Positions 5,828 to 6,405 of a stretch of 6,405 nt of DNA are shown piece after piece; position 1 is the first letter of the stretch; each line of letters opens with the position of its first letter. The position numbers and the translations under genes are program-made. The notes under the pieces were generated by a model. That model did not search any database. It was not told where the DNA came from and worked only from the letters and a program-made list of their open reading frames with translations. Location: positions 1 to 6,405 of the forward strand of contig CAJWIC010000080.1 in the NCBI GenBank assembly GCA_913040905.1. The letters are read 5' to 3'. This stretch comes from an uncultured Synechococcus sp. (lineage in GTDB: Bacteria > Cyanobacteriota > Cyanobacteriia > PCC-6307 > Cyanobiaceae).

Positions 5828-6405
5828 CAGTCTGACGTCGGTCGATTCTCCGTTCCGCTCACCCAGGCTTCGATGCCTTCGCCCAGGAAGGACAGCCCCA
5901 GCACCAGGATGAACATGGCCAACCCTGGAAACAGGGCGGTCCACCACACGCCCGTGGGCACCGCCGCCAGGGCCAGATTGAGATCGCCGCCCCATTCGGG
6001 CACGGTTTCCGGCAGCCCAAGACCCAGGAAACCCAGGCCCCCCAGCACCAGCACAGCATCGGCAGCATTGAGGGTGAGCAACACCGGCACCGAGGTGATC
6101 ACGTTGCGGAAGAGGTAACGGCGCAGGATCCACACCGGCCCTGCACCAAGGGTGCGGGCCGCTTCCACAAACAGTTCACTTTTCACCTGAGCCGTCTGAT
6201 TGCGCACCACCCGGAAGTACTGGGGCACGTAAACCACACAGAGAGCAGCAGCGGCATTGGGGATGCCCTTGCCCAACAGAAACGCCAGCACCACTGACAG
6301 CAACAGCACCGGCAGCGTGTACAGCGTGTCCATCAGCAGCACCAGCACCCGGTCCACTGCACCACCCAGATAGCCGCTCACCATGCCCAGCGGCACACCC
6401 ATCAA
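5827..6405 (-). CDS. ABC transporter permease, DppC/OppC type (N-terminus outside window)
   Basis: Inner-membrane permease of the binding-protein-dependent peptide/nickel ABC family (BPD_transp_1). The 192 visible residues start mid-protein: the frame is open at the right edge, beginning L-M-G-V-P, so the N-terminal helix and periplasmic part are missing. It has the expected GYLGGAVDRVLVLLMDTLYTLP block (11-32). The EAA loop that contacts the ATPase is at 81-88 (EAARTLGA), followed by ILRRYLFRNV (93-102). GFLGLGLPETVPEWGGDLN (125-143) corresponds to the diagnostic SFLGLG-x-P-x-WG segment of DppC/OppC proteins. The last helix, near 157-175, runs ALFPGLAMFILVLGLSFLG, with a short cytoplasmic tail. 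Substrate (dipeptide, oligopeptide, nickel or other) cannot be told here. The partner permease, ATPases and binding protein are expected further right, beyond the window. Its stop overlaps the start of the small membrane protein. Confidence 0.92.
   Translation of the reverse strand: MMGVPLGMVSGYLGGAVDRVLVLLMDTLYTLPVLLLSVVLAFLLGKGIPNAAAALCVVYVPQYFRVVRNQTAQVKSELFVEAARTLGAGPVWILRRYLFRNVITSVPVLLTLNAADAVLVLGGLGFLGLGLPETVPEWGGDLNLALAAVPTGVWWTALFPGLAMFILVLGLSFLGEGIEAWVSGTENRPTSD

Noticed and set aside
5828..6133. Upstream extension of the small membrane-protein frame
   Set aside because: It runs through the permease gene in another frame with Gly/Pro/Arg-rich nonsense; the TGATG overlap gives a natural start.

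Overview
This looks like chromosome from a GC-rich cyanobacterium, most likely a marine Synechococcus or close relative. The main evidence is a near-complete chlorophyll synthase (chlG) with all the family's signature blocks, followed by ordinary bacterial housekeeping genes. Nothing indicates phage, plasmid or transposon DNA: there is no transposase, integrase, tRNA, rRNA, CRISPR array or long repeat. The strain cannot be named from sequence alone.

Layout, left to right. (1) Plus strand: the 3' part of chlG (5' end outside the window), overlapping by 4 bases a class A penicillin-binding protein (peptidoglycan glycosyltransferase/transpeptidase). (2) Minus strand, convergent and overlapping the PBP end by 13 bases: rsmB (16S rRNA m5C methyltransferase). 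It is preceded on the same strand, 3 bases away and in the same frame, by a small alkyltransferase-like (ATL) protein. (3) Plus strand, divergent from the ATL gene with overlapping start codons: trmH (tRNA 2'-O-ribose methyltransferase), then a small unrecognised protein. (4) Minus strand, convergent with 4 bases between stops: a small two-helix membrane protein whose start overlaps the stop of a DppC/OppC-type ABC permease that runs off the right edge.

The window is extremely compact. With the starts chosen here only about 72 bases are non-coding (3 + 65 + 4), so most promoters and any terminators must lie inside neighbouring genes. I found no convincing intrinsic terminator or sigma-70 promoter.

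Functionally there are three blocks: chlorophyll and envelope synthesis (chlG, PBP); a nucleic-acid methylation/alkylation block (rsmB, atl, trmH); and an import block (ABC permease plus a small membrane protein). I see no strong candidate for a wholly new system. The points most worth following up are the shared CATG start of atl and trmH, the same-frame atl/rsmB junction, the TGATG-coupled small membrane protein, and the only two cysteines of the PBP, which sit close together in its extracytoplasmic part.
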